Source: Oscillospiraceae bacterium (GTDB lineage Bacteria > Bacillota > Clostridia > Oscillospirales > Ruminococcaceae). Taken from it: a DNA stretch of 64,000 bases. Positions 55,918 to 63,882 of the stretch are shown piece after piece. The notes beneath the pieces are model-generated. The model saw nothing but the letters and a program-made list of their open reading frames with translations, searched no databases and was not told the origin of the DNA. The stretch spans positions 620,001 through 684,000 of the forward strand of contig CADBXK010000001.1 in assembly GCA_902798695.1 (NCBI GenBank), given 5' to 3'. The position numbers were made by a program, and so were the translations under genes. Positions within the stretch are counted from its first letter, which is position 1. Every line of letters starts with the position of its first letter.

Positions 55918-57310
55918 ATTTAAAAATAATATCGCCATAATTAAAGAAACCGGAGAGAAAGTTTCTTATGGTGAGATGCATACCCTTTCAGAAGAACTGA
56001 AAGGGTATATTCCTAAAAGATGTTTAACTTTTATTCTATGTTCAAATGAGCTAGGTTCTGTATTAGGATATGTCACTTTTTTAAATAATAAAATTGTTCC
56101 ATTAATGGTTGATTCTAATTTAGAGCAAGATCTTTTAAAGAATTTAATAAAAACTTATAAGCCAGATTATCTATGGGTTCCTGAAAAGAAATTTGATCAA
56201 TTTAAAGATTATGAGGTTATATATAAGTCTTGCGACTATTGTTTAGTAAAAACAGATTTCGATAATGTTTATAGTTTAAATGAAGATTTAGCTCTTTTGC
56301 TTACTACTTCAGGTTCTACTGGTAGTTTTAAATTAGTTAGACAAAGCTATGAGAACATACAATCTAACATGAATTCGATTGTTGAATACTTAAATTTAAC
56401 TTCAAGCGAATGCGCTATATCTACCCTACCCATGCATTATACATATGGCATATCTATAATTAATAGTCACTTTGCTGTTGGCGCAAGTTTAATTTTAACT
56501 GAAAAAACATTGATGCAAAAAGAGTTTTGGCATCAATTAAAAGATTTTAAAGCTACCTCTTTGGGAGGAGTTCCCTATACTTATGAAATGCTTGAGAAAT
56601 TGCGTTTTTTTAGAATGAATTTGCCACACCTAAAAACCTTAACTCAAGCAGGTGGTAGATTATCTATAGATTTACATGAAAAATTTGCAAAATATGCTCA
56701 TGATAATGATAAAAAATTTGTTGTTATGTATGGTCAAACCGAAGCTACAGCACGAATGTCATATTTGCCACATGAAAAATCATTAGAAAAGATCGGAAGT
56801 ATAGGTTTAGCTATACCTGGCGGCGAGTTTTCAATTATAGACTTAGATGGAAATAAAATTAACAAACCCAATACTGCTGGAGAACTTATATATAAAGGGA
56901 AAAATGTCACTTTGGGATATGCAACTTGTGGTTCAGATTTATCAAAAGACGACGAAAGAAATGGTATCTTAGAAACAGGAGACATAGCAAAAGTTGATGA
57001 AGATGGATTTTATTATATTGTTGGAAGAAAAAAGAGATTTTTAAAAATGTTTGGAAGTCGTGTAAATTTAGATGAAACAGAACAATTAATCAAGGAAGAA
57101 TTTAAAAATATCGACTGCGTTTGTACAGGTTTTGATGATTATATGTATATATTTACAAATGTGAAAGACAAAGAAAATGACATACTAAATTTTATATCTC
57201 AAAAAACAGGCATAAATCATATTGCTTTTAAAGTAAAGTTTATCCCTGCTATTCCAAGAAATTCTTCCGGTAAAGTTTTATATCCAAAATTGGAGGAATA
57301 TTATGATTAA
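55898..57310 (+). CDS. Acyl-AMP ligase (ANL superfamily)
   Basis: Adenylate-forming enzyme of about 470 residues. A3 is LLLTTSGSTGSFKLV, A5 is VMYGQTEATARMSY, A7 is ETGDIAKVDEDGFYYIVGRK followed by FLKMFGSRVN, and A10 is PRNSSGKVLYPKL with the catalytic Lys. The N-terminal domain is short for the family. It probably activates a carboxylic acid and loads it onto the overlapping acyl carrier protein. I chose ATG 55898; a TTG at 55889 with GGAG four bases before it is also possible. It overlaps the LuxE-like gene by 8 bases. Acid not predictable. Confidence 0.88.
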   Translation: MMWTLSKFKNNIAIIKETGEKVSYGEMHTLSEELKGYIPKRCLTFILCSNELGSVLGYVTFLNNKIVPLMVDSNLEQDLLKNLIKTYKPDYLWVPEKKFDQFKDYEVIYKSCDYCLVKTDFDNVYSLNEDLALLLTTSGSTGSFKLVRQSYENIQSNMNSIVEYLNLTSSECAISTLPMHYTYGISIINSHFAVGASLILTEKTLMQKEFWHQLKDFKATSLGGVPYTYEMLEKLRFFRMNLPHLKTLTQAGGRLSIDLHEKFAKYAHDNDKKFVVMYGQTEATARMSYLPHEKSLEKIGSIGLAIPGGEFSIIDLDGNKINKPNTAGELIYKGKNVTLGYATCGSDLSKDDERNGILETGDIAKVDEDGFYYIVGRKKRFLKMFGSRVNLDETEQLIKEEFKNIDCVCTGFDDYMYIFTNVKDKENDILNFISQKTGINHIAFKVKFIPAIPRNSSGKVLYPKLEEYYD

Positions 57311-58385
57311 CTATGATGAAATTTTAAAATTATCTCCTTTTTCTTTAGGTAAAGATGAAAAGCAAAAATTTTTAACTGAAAGTTTGTTAAGTTTAACACA
57401 ACATCATTACAATAATTGTGAAACATACAAAAATATGATGTATGCAATTAATTTCGATGCAAAAAAAGTTAACAGCTATTACGACATACCTTTTATTCCA
57501 GTTAGTCTTTTCAAAGAATTAGAATTAAGAAGTATTAACAAAGATGAAATTTTTAAAGTAATGACTTCTTCGGGAACAACAGGACAATCAGTTTCAAAAA
57601 TATATCTTGACAGAAAAACAGCAAGCTATCAACAAAAAACACTTGTAAATATAGTTTCCCAATTCACTGGGTCTGCGAGATTACCTATGTTAATAATCGA
57701 TAGTCCTTCTGTTATTAAAAATAGAGCTATGTTCTCAGCAAGAGGTGCTGGAATTTTAGGATTTTCTATCTTTGGAAAAGATAAAACTTATGCTTTAAAT
57801 GATGATATGAGTATAAATGTTTCTGCCATAGAACAATTTTTAGAAAAGCACAAAAATGAAAAGATTTTACTGTTTGGGTTCACCTTTATGATTTGGCAAC
57901 ATTTCTATAAAGAACTTTTAAAATTAGACAAAAAATTTGATCTGTCAAATGGAATATTAATCCATGGTGGCGGATGGAAAAAACTTGTTTCAGAAGCAGT
58001 TTCACATAACGAATTTAAAAATCGACTAGAAAGTCTATGTGGATTAAATGACATTCACGATTACTATGGAATGGTTGAACAAACTGGTTGCGTATATATG
58101 GCATGTGAACATGGCCATCTGCATGCAAGTGTATTTTCAGATGTAATAACAAGAGACGCTATCGACTTGAGTCCTTGCGAATTTGGAAAACCAGGTATTG
58201 TTCAAGTAGTTTCAGTTTTACCAGAATCATATCCAGGTCACTCACTTTTGACTGAAGATGAGGGTGTAATTTTGGGTGAAGACGATTGTCCTTGTGGAAG
58301 ATTAGGCAAATATTTCAAAATAAACGGCAGATTAAAGAATGCGGAAATTAGGGGGTGCAGTGATACTTATGCAAGCAAATTTTAA
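57303..58385 (+). CDS. LuxE-like acyl-protein synthetase
   Basis: Protein of 360 residues matching the LuxE family, which activates or receives an acyl group and passes it to the partner reductase. FKVMTSSGTTGQSVSKIYLD near residue 93 is the adenylate-type loop. GILGFSIFGKDKTYALND, ILIHGGGWKK and DYYGMVEQTGCVYMACEHGH are family motifs. Its gene overlaps the ligase upstream by 8 bases and the LuxC-like gene downstream by 17 bases. In light organs the two proteins form the fatty-acid reductase; no LuxA or LuxB is present here. Confidence 0.88.
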   Translation: MINYDEILKLSPFSLGKDEKQKFLTESLLSLTQHHYNNCETYKNMMYAINFDAKKVNSYYDIPFIPVSLFKELELRSINKDEIFKVMTSSGTTGQSVSKIYLDRKTASYQQKTLVNIVSQFTGSARLPMLIIDSPSVIKNRAMFSARGAGILGFSIFGKDKTYALNDDMSINVSAIEQFLEKHKNEKILLFGFTFMIWQHFYKELLKLDKKFDLSNGILIHGGGWKKLVSEAVSHNEFKNRLESLCGLNDIHDYYGMVEQTGCVYMACEHGHLHASVFSDVITRDAIDLSPCEFGKPGIVQVVSVLPESYPGHSLLTEDEGVILGEDDCPCGRLGKYFKINGRLKNAEIRGCSDTYASKF

Positions 58386-59559
58386 AAATTTAACATATGT
58401 AGTTGGTAACGAAAAAACAATTGAAGCAATGATATCAGCAAAACCAATGACACCTTTTTGTGATGAAGTTATAAAATTTCTAGATATATTATCTAAAAAA
58501 CTTATGAAAGAAGGAAAAGGCTACTCCGACGTTGCAACATTTGGTTTTTGGTGTAGAAGAGCTGCTCTCCTCAAAGAAAAAGCAAAATATGACGATCTCG
58601 ATTTTCGATTAGGAAGAGGAATTATATTTCATAGTACTCCATCTAATGTTCCTGTTAATTTTGCATTCAGTTTTGCAAGTGCTTTACTTGCTGGAAATGC
58701 AAGCATAGTAAGATTGCCAGGAAAAGATTTCGGTCAAGTTGATATAATTTGTGATTGTATAAATGAATTGTTAAAAGAAGAATGTTGCGATCTATCTAAT
58801 TATATTTGCATGGTTAAATATCCATCTGATAAAGAAATTACAGATTTCATGTCATCTATTTGCGACACAAGAGTCATTTGGGGAGGAGATTTAACTATTG
58901 AAGAAATTAGAAAATCTTCTTTAAAACCAAGAGCAAATGAAATAACATTTGCCGACAGATATTCAATAGCTGTTATTAACTCAGATGAATATTTGAAAAT
59001 GGAAAACAAAGAGAATATTACTAATAATTTTTATAATGATACTTATTTTTCTGACCAAAATGCTTGTACATCCCCAAGAATAATAGTTTGGATAGGAAAT
59101 CAAAAAGAAAATGCTAAAAAAATATTCTGGGAAAATATACATAAAATGGTTAAAGAAAAGTATAACTTAAGACCAGTGCAATCAGTTGGAAAATTAACAG
59201 CGCTTTTCAAAGTGGCATCTCAACATGCTGTAAAATTGGCAGATCAAGAAGATCAATTTATAACTCGTGTTAAAGTAGATAATTTATTTAAAACCTTAAT
59301 GAATTATAAATATAACAGTGGTTTTTTCTTTGAATATGATGCAAACAAATTGGAGGAAATTTTGCCTTTGTGCGATAATAAGTGTCAAACTTTAACTTAT
59401 TTAGGCTTAAGTTCATCAGAAATAAAAGACTTTTTTGTAAATTGTAGGCCTTATGGAATAGACAGAGCTGTTCCAATTGGAAAATCTATGGATTTTGATT
59501 TAGTTTGGGATGGATATGATTTAATAAGAAGTTTGTCTAGAAAATTTAACATAATTTAA
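58369..59559 (+). CDS. LuxC-like acyl reductase (aldehyde-forming)
   Basis: NADPH-dependent acyl reductase of 396 residues in the LuxC family. RLGRGIIFHSTPSNVPVNFA near residue 81 and LAGNASIVRLPGKDF near 107 are cofactor motifs. SDQNACTSPRIIVW carries the catalytic Cys233. PYGIDRAVPIGKSMDFDLVW is the family ending. The start is ATG 58369 with AGGGGG 11 bases upstream; an ATG at 58339 and a GTG at 58360 lie in the same frame. It takes an acyl thioester, here probably from the LuxE-like protein, and releases an aldehyde. Last gene of the block. Confidence 0.9.
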   Translation: MQANFKNLTYVVGNEKTIEAMISAKPMTPFCDEVIKFLDILSKKLMKEGKGYSDVATFGFWCRRAALLKEKAKYDDLDFRLGRGIIFHSTPSNVPVNFAFSFASALLAGNASIVRLPGKDFGQVDIICDCINELLKEECCDLSNYICMVKYPSDKEITDFMSSICDTRVIWGGDLTIEEIRKSSLKPRANEITFADRYSIAVINSDEYLKMENKENITNNFYNDTYFSDQNACTSPRIIVWIGNQKENAKKIFWENIHKMVKEKYNLRPVQSVGKLTALFKVASQHAVKLADQEDQFITRVKVDNLFKTLMNYKYNSGFFFEYDANKLEEILPLCDNKCQTLTYLGLSSSEIKDFFVNCRPYGIDRAVPIGKSMDFDLVWDGYDLIRSLSRKFNII

Positions 59560-59666
59560 ATGTATATAATCTCGGTATTACACATAATTTAAACAATAAA
59601 AATAAATTGCTTTATTAAATCTAAACAGATCACTCTAAAAGCAATCAAAAAAGAGGACTTTAATTT

Positions 59667-60029
59667 ATGAAAATGAAGACATTATTGTTTTTACATATAA
59701 TATTGTTGCTGTATTCAATTAATGGTATTTTTAGCAAATTGGCCGGAACACAAGAGTTCCTTAGTCTACCATTCTTTATATATTATGGTATTGTATTAAC
59801 TATATTATTTGTGTATGCGATTTTGTGGCAAAGGGTAATAAAATTATTACCTTTAACCACTGCATTTGCAAATAAAGCAATAACTGTCATTTGGGGAATT
59901 GTTTTTGGAATGGTTTTTTTCGGAGAAAGCATAACTTTAGGCAAAGTAGTAGGTTCTATTTTTATTATTTTGGGAATAATTTTTTACACGAAATCAAGCG
60001 ATTTAGATAAGGAAAATCAAAATGAATAA
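59667..60029 (+). CDS. Four-span DMT-type protein, ArnE-like flippase subunit
   Basis: Protein of 120 residues with four spans. LPLTTAFANKAITVIWGIVF and FFGESITLGKVVGSIFIILG match the small EamA/ArnE-type halves that flip polyprenyl-phosphate-linked sugars. GAGG precedes the ATG. It overlaps the next gene, a second four-span protein, by 8 bases, as arnE and arnF do. Together they may flip the lipid sugar made by the GtrB-like enzyme. Confidence 0.76.
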   Translation: MKMKTLLFLHIILLLYSINGIFSKLAGTQEFLSLPFFIYYGIVLTILFVYAILWQRVIKLLPLTTAFANKAITVIWGIVFGMVFFGESITLGKVVGSIFIILGIIFYTKSSDLDKENQNE

Positions 60030-60375
60030 TTCAATGTTACTTTATTCAGGAATTTTATTATTTGGAGTTTTTATCAGCTCAGTATCTCAAGTTATGCTAA
60101 AAAAATCGAGTACAAAAAAATACTCAAACATTATATTTGAATATCTTAACCCACAAGTTATAGGTGCTTATGCCTTGTTCTTTTTTTCTACATTGCTTAG
60201 TGTTTTTGCCTATAAAGAAGTTCCCTTATCTTTAGGTCCTGCATTAGAGGCCACAAGTTATTTATATATTACTTTTTGGGGCGTTACCATATTTAAAGAA
60301 AAATTAACCAAACCAAAAATTTTTTCTTTGATTTTAATTATAGTGGGAATTTGTTTTTATTCTTTTTTAGGTTAA
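60022..60375 (+). CDS. Four-span DMT-type protein, ArnF-like flippase subunit
   Basis: Protein of 117 residues with four spans. SVSQVMLKKSS near residue 20 and VPLSLGPALEATSYLYITFW near 68 followed by FKEKLTKPKIFSLILIIVG are typical of ArnE/ArnF and small multidrug-type folds. The pairing with the preceding overlapping gene argues for a heterodimeric flippase rather than a drug pump. Confidence 0.75.
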   Translation: MNNSMLLYSGILLFGVFISSVSQVMLKKSSTKKYSNIIFEYLNPQVIGAYALFFFSTLLSVFAYKEVPLSLGPALEATSYLYITFWGVTIFKEKLTKPKIFSLILIIVGICFYSFLG

Positions 60376-60412
60376 TTTTGTATTTATAAAACTATTTGAT
60401 TATAAACATATA

Positions 60413-60481
60413 TTTAGCGGCATTATTAATTTATTTTGCTTGATTAAAATTTGAGTAAAATAAATAGGTAATGTCGCTAAA
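60413..60481. repeat. 69-bp near-palindrome
   Basis: TTTAGCGGCATTATTAATTT at the left is answered by AAATAGGTAATGTCGCTAAA at the right, with a further ATTTT/AAAAT core around a short loop. No T-run follows the plus-strand hairpin directly, so it is a weak terminator candidate. It could be a small mobile palindrome. No second copy was noticed in the window. Confidence 0.55.
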
Positions 60482-60540
60482 AATTTACGTAATTACAACT
60501 TAAGTAATCATATTTTTAAACTCACCATATATATAAAAAG

Positions 60541-60569
60541 TTTACACTCTTACAATTTTTTGTTATAAT
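60541..60569 (+). promoter_or_regulatory. Promoter of the GtrA-like gene
   Basis: TTTACA (60541-60546), a 17-base spacer and TATAAT (60564-60569), about 50 bases before the start codon. Confidence 0.75.
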
Positions 60570-60621
60570 TTAAAAGTTAGTTTATTTGTATTTTTAGAAA
60601 ATTTGTTATAGAGGCATTTAA

Positions 60622-61041
60622 ATGAAAAATAATTTATACAACATTTTAAAACAATTTATAAAATTTGGAATCGTTGGCGTTTCAAACACAGCAATATCAA
60701 TGGGAATAACTTATGGGATAATTTTTTTATTTCATAAATTTAACTTAAGTTCAAATGAAAATTTATTGGTGTTCTTAGCATCATTTGTAGGTTTTGTAAT
60801 AAGTGTTCTAAACTCATATTACTGGAATAATAAATATGTTTTTAAAAAAACTAATTCTAAACATTTATGGCCGCTGTTAAAATCATATATTTGTTATGGC
60901 TCAACGTGGCTGCTTTCTTTTATTTTATCTTTTGTATTTGCAAATATACTGTGTATATCTGTGATATTAGTTCCTATTCTATCTATGATAATTACAATTC
61001 CTCTTAATTTTATTATGAATAAATTTTGGACATTTAAATAG
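60622..61041 (+). CDS. GtrA-family membrane protein
   Basis: Protein of 139 residues with four spans. QFIKFGIVGVSNTAISMGIT at the start, NSYYWNNKYVFKK in the middle and PLNFIMNKFWTFK at the end are the GtrA signatures. Family members are thought to flip polyprenyl-phosphate-linked sugars. AGAGG precedes the ATG. It has its own promoter and is the last gene of the glycan locus, separate from the GtrB-like gene. Confidence 0.92.
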   Translation: MKNNLYNILKQFIKFGIVGVSNTAISMGITYGIIFLFHKFNLSSNENLLVFLASFVGFVISVLNSYYWNNKYVFKKTNSKHLWPLLKSYICYGSTWLLSFILSFVFANILCISVILVPILSMIITIPLNFIMNKFWTFK

Positions 61042-61165
61042 ATTTGTTTTAAAAATAGTAATTTTTTATATACGCCTCTACATTTCCACCACCATATGTA
61101 CAAACTCAATCTAGTGTCATATCGACGACAATTAAAAATTTGTTATAAATTTGGAGTGTAGATTA

Positions 61166-62014
61166 ATGAAAAAATCAATAAAAATATTTCTTTCTATTAT
61201 AATTGTCATAATGATTACCTTAGCTGGACTGTTTTTTTATGCTTTTAGAATAGAACCGTTTAATTTAAATGTGAATGACGTAGATATATCTCAAAACAAA
61301 GCAAGTTCTGTAAAATTAGTACAATTTTCAGATACCCATATAAAACCCGATTTTACCCATGAAAATTTTCAAAAGGTTGTTGATGCCATAAACCAACAAA
61401 ATGCAGACATTGTAGTCTTTACAGGTGATTTATATGATGATGCACCAACATATTCTGACGATAAGAATATTATAAATTTACTAAAAAGTATTAATGCCAA
61501 GTATGGAAAATTTGCAGTATATGGAAATCACGATTATTTTTCATACTCAGCCACAGAAGACACAGATGGATATTCCAAAATAATGGAACAAAGCGATTTC
61601 ACTTTACTCAAAAATAAAAGTAAAATAGTTGAAATTAACGGAAAGAGGTTGTTTATTACTGGATTAAATTGCAGTGATGAATATGATAATAACCATTCCA
61701 CAAACTTTGCAGACCCAAGCAATAAAAATTCAGATTATAATATTCTTTTATCTCACAAACCATCAACCTACGAAAAATATAAAGATTTTGATTATAACCT
61801 AATATTGGCAGGACATACACATGGTGGTCAAATTAAAATTCCTTTTATTTCATTTCACAGCGGTAAAGATCAGTGTGCTGGCTTTTTTGCAGGGTTATAT
61901 GATTTAGGTCCAAATAAAAAATTATACACTAACATCGGCATTGGAACTACTCGTGTTTCAGCAAGATTTAGAGCTGTTCCTGAAATCAGCGTTTTCAATT
62001 TGCCAATTCAATAA
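61166..62014 (+). CDS. Membrane-anchored metallophosphoesterase
   Basis: Calcineurin-like phosphoesterase of 282 residues with an N-terminal anchor (about 5-27) placing the catalytic domain outside. Metal motifs in order: VQFSDTHIKP, FTGDLYDD, YGNHDYF, LLSHKPS and LAGHTHGGQIKIP. It resembles YkuE/LpxH-type hydrolases that act on lipid-linked or cell-wall phosphate esters. ATG 61166 follows TTGGAGTG; an upstream TTG at 61151 is inside that site. It stands between the glycan locus and a bidirectional terminator and may serve lipid carrier turnover, but that is only a guess from context. Confidence 0.9.
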   Translation: MKKSIKIFLSIIIVIMITLAGLFFYAFRIEPFNLNVNDVDISQNKASSVKLVQFSDTHIKPDFTHENFQKVVDAINQQNADIVVFTGDLYDDAPTYSDDKNIINLLKSINAKYGKFAVYGNHDYFSYSATEDTDGYSKIMEQSDFTLLKNKSKIVEINGKRLFITGLNCSDEYDNNHSTNFADPSNKNSDYNILLSHKPSTYEKYKDFDYNLILAGHTHGGQIKIPFISFHSGKDQCAGFFAGLYDLGPNKKLYTNIGIGTTRVSARFRAVPEISVFNLPIQ

Positions 62015-62029
62015 TTATTTATTAAACAT

Positions 62030-62074
62030 AAAACAAGACATTATGCTGCTAAAATAAACATAATGTCTTGTTTT
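62030..62074. terminator. Bidirectional terminator
   Basis: AAAACAAGACATTATG pairs perfectly with CATAATGTCTTGTTTT across a 13-base loop. It separates the phosphoesterase gene from the convergent iron-sulfur membrane protein gene. Confidence 0.9.
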
Positions 62075-62089
62075 CATTGATATTCAATT

Positions 62090-62665
62090 TCATTTATTTC
62101 TGTTTTTTATTTTACAAATTGTATGAGTCATTGTTCCCATCGGACAATATACACACCAACTACGAGGTTTAAATAAAATCATGGTAATTAAGCCTAAAAT
62201 AGTTGCTGTAAGCATAACGCTATAAAAACCAAAAGCAAATTGACTTACTCCAGAATGCAAAAAATCGCCATAATATGCCCATTCCCAAGGCACCTTAAAT
62301 GTCCAAATCAAAGTCACAATCTGTTTCAACTCTCGAGCCCCAGAAAAAACTAAATATGTAACCCACAGCATTTGAAAAAACATTGCAAAGAAGAAGATCA
62401 AAAAGCCATATTGAAACCATTTACTTTTCATCCATTTTGGAATATCTTTTTTTCTTGATAGTCCAAATCGACCACCAATTAAATTAAACATCTGCCCTCT
62501 TCCACAATATTTATTACAATATGCCTTATTACCCTTAACTATTGAAATAACTATTGGAATTAAAAAACACAAAAGACCCAACCAAGCAAAAAGAATGTTT
62601 ACAAAACCTAAAATCAAATATGCTAAAGTTGCAATCCATAAATAATCATACCATCTCTTTTTCAT
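62090..62665 (-). CDS. NapH/NosR-like iron-sulfur membrane protein
   Basis: Protein of 191 residues with about four spans and two cysteine pairs, NKAYCNKYCGRGQMF near residue 50 and RSWCVYCPMGTMTHTICK near 175. The second is the CxxCP type of NapH-like membrane electron carriers. It lies three bases after a ferredoxin gene, so the two probably pass electrons together to or from an unknown envelope acceptor. The cluster count may be lower than in full NapH. Confidence 0.8.
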   Translation of the reverse strand: MKKRWYDYLWIATLAYLILGFVNILFAWLGLLCFLIPIVISIVKGNKAYCNKYCGRGQMFNLIGGRFGLSRKKDIPKWMKSKWFQYGFLIFFFAMFFQMLWVTYLVFSGARELKQIVTLIWTFKVPWEWAYYGDFLHSGVSQFAFGFYSVMLTATILGLITMILFKPRSWCVYCPMGTMTHTICKIKNRNK

Positions 62666-62668
62666 ATT

Positions 62669-62854
62669 CTACCCTTCTTTCAGTTGAATAACAGATGCAG
62701 GACATTCTTTAGCGCATCTGCCACAACCAACACATTTTTCACAATTTATATTTGCCGCTATACCGTCTACAACTATAGCACTCATAGGACAAACTCTCAC
62801 GCATGATCCACATGCAACACAATCATGTTTATTAACATAAGCTTTATTTTTCAC
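62669..62854 (-). CDS. 2[4Fe-4S] ferredoxin
   Basis: Small electron carrier of 61 residues with two complete cluster motifs, CVACGSCVRVCP and CEKCVGCGRCAKECP. The start is GTG 62854 with AAAGGGG nine bases upstream; the upstream in-frame ATGs fall in the tRNA terminator. Operon with the NapH-like protein. Confidence 0.9.
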   Translation of the reverse strand: MKNKAYVNKHDCVACGSCVRVCPMSAIVVDGIAANINCEKCVGCGRCAKECPASVIQLKEG

Positions 62855-62875
62855 TAATAAATTCCCCTTTAATAT

Positions 62876-62922
62876 GTAAAAGGACATCAAATGTCTATCA
62901 ATATCTAAAACATTTAATGTCC
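62876..62922 (-). terminator. Terminator of tRNA-Arg
   Basis: Minus-strand stem GGACATTAAATGT/ACATTTGATGTCC with one wobble and a 15-base loop, followed by TTTTA. It sits between tRNA-Arg and the ferredoxin gene, whose ribosome site begins about 10 bases later, so read-through may supply part of the ferredoxin message. Confidence 0.72.
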
Positions 62923-62942
62923 TCTAAACTATCTTTAATATG

Positions 62943-63019
62943 TGGCGTTCCCGGGGTGATTCGAACACCCGGCCTACCGCTTAGGAGGCGGTCGCTCTAT
63001 CCGGCTGAGCTACGGAAAC
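62943..63019 (-). tRNA. tRNA-Arg (anticodon CCT)
   Basis: Complete 77-base cloverleaf on the minus strand. Acceptor GTTTCCG pairs with CGGGAAC (one wobble). The D arm is GCTCAGCCGGATAGAGC. The anticodon stem ACCGC/GCGGT encloses CTCCTAA, giving anticodon CCT. The T loop contains GTTCGAATC. Discriminator G and CCA are encoded. Confidence 0.95.
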
Positions 63020-63060
63020 AAAAAATCAAAAACACAACTTATCACCGAACACTTAATTTT

Positions 63061-63089
63061 AGTATATCAAATTTTATGTATATTTGCAA
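63061..63089 (-). promoter_or_regulatory. Promoter of tRNA-Arg
   Basis: Minus strand TTGCAA (63084-63089), a 17-base spacer and TATACT (63061-63066), about 42 bases upstream of the tRNA. Confidence 0.65.
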
Positions 63090-63129
63090 CCAAAATTATT
63101 GTTTGCCCACCATTTGTATAAACAACAAT

Positions 63130-63160
63130 TTGACAAAATCACTTCACATTATGATATAAT
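63130..63160 (+). promoter_or_regulatory. Promoter of the phosphopantetheinyl transferase gene
   Basis: TTGACA (63130-63135), a 19-base spacer and an extended -10 TGATATAAT ending at 63160, about 40 bases before the start codon. Confidence 0.68.
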
Positions 63161-63199
63161 GATAAATAATGTTTAAAACAAATGAGGATGAAATACTAA

Positions 63200-63826
63200 A
63201 TGCATAAATTATATTTTTTTGATGATTTTGAAAATCTAAACAAACACAACTTAAATCATTACATTAATAGCATGCCTTCGGATCGCATAAAAAAATATCA
63301 TCAATATTCAAGCATCAAAAACAAGTTAAATTGCCTTGCATCTTATCTGTTATTATGGTTTTCGTTAAAACAAAATGCTCTAATTAAAAACCCCCCCATA
63401 TTTATATACGGTGCTAATCAAAAACCATATATATCAGAAAACCAAAATATTTTTTTTAACATAAGCCATACCAATGACTGTGTAATATGTGCAATATCCG
63501 ATAATGAAGTTGGTGTAGACGTAGAAAAAATAAGGCCAATTAATTTAAATATATCAAAAAGAATTTGCACACCATCTGAACAAAAATTATTTGAAAAATC
63601 ATCAAACAAACTAAATTTTATTCTTAAAATCTGGACAAAAAAAGAAAGCTATGTAAAAATGAATTCAGGCAATATTTTTACAGATTGTTCTACAATTGAC
63701 ACAACAACTCTTTCAAACATACACTGCTTTAAACACAAAAATTTTATAATTAGTGTTAGTTCAAAAAAACACAATATTATCAAACCTATAGAAATATCTA
63801 CATCAGATATTTTAAATTTGTTATAA
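63200..63826 (+). CDS. Sfp-type 4'-phosphopantetheinyl transferase
   Basis: Protein of 208 residues that transfers phosphopantetheine from CoA to a carrier-protein serine. FFNISHTNDCVICAIS, GVDVEKIRP (Asp107 and Glu109 for magnesium) and ILKIWTKKESYVKMN (Trp, Lys148, Glu149) are the family motifs in the right order and spacing. It is of the broad Sfp group rather than AcpS. It has its own promoter and lies about 7.3 kb after the acyl carrier protein of the lux-like block, which makes that carrier a likely substrate. Confidence 0.9.
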   Translation: MHKLYFFDDFENLNKHNLNHYINSMPSDRIKKYHQYSSIKNKLNCLASYLLLWFSLKQNALIKNPPIFIYGANQKPYISENQNIFFNISHTNDCVICAISDNEVGVDVEKIRPINLNISKRICTPSEQKLFEKSSNKLNFILKIWTKKESYVKMNSGNIFTDCSTIDTTTLSNIHCFKHKNFIISVSSKKHNIIKPIEISTSDILNLL

Positions 63827-63830
63827 ATAA

Positions 63831-63864
63831 GGTTGTAGAGGAAATAAAATTTCCATCTACAACC
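63831..63864. terminator. Terminator between convergent genes
   Basis: GGTTGTAGAGGAAA pairs with TTTCCATCTACAACC with one bulged base. T-rich sequence follows on the plus strand and ATT-rich sequence on the minus strand. Confidence 0.72.
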
Positions 63865-63882
63865 CTATTTATTTCTTTATAA

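Noticed and set aside
53123-59559. Bioluminescence operon
   Set aside because: LuxE- and LuxC-like genes are present but no LuxA, LuxB or LuxD; the context is glycan synthesis.
40741-63019. Genomic island bounded by the two tRNA genes
   Set aside because: No integrase and no direct repeat of either tRNA end was seen; the tRNAs differ and housekeeping-like genes lie inside.
62917-63159. Open frame of 80 codons on the plus strand with GVPGVIRTPGLPLRRRS
   Set aside because: It is the reverse strand of tRNA-Arg and its flanks.
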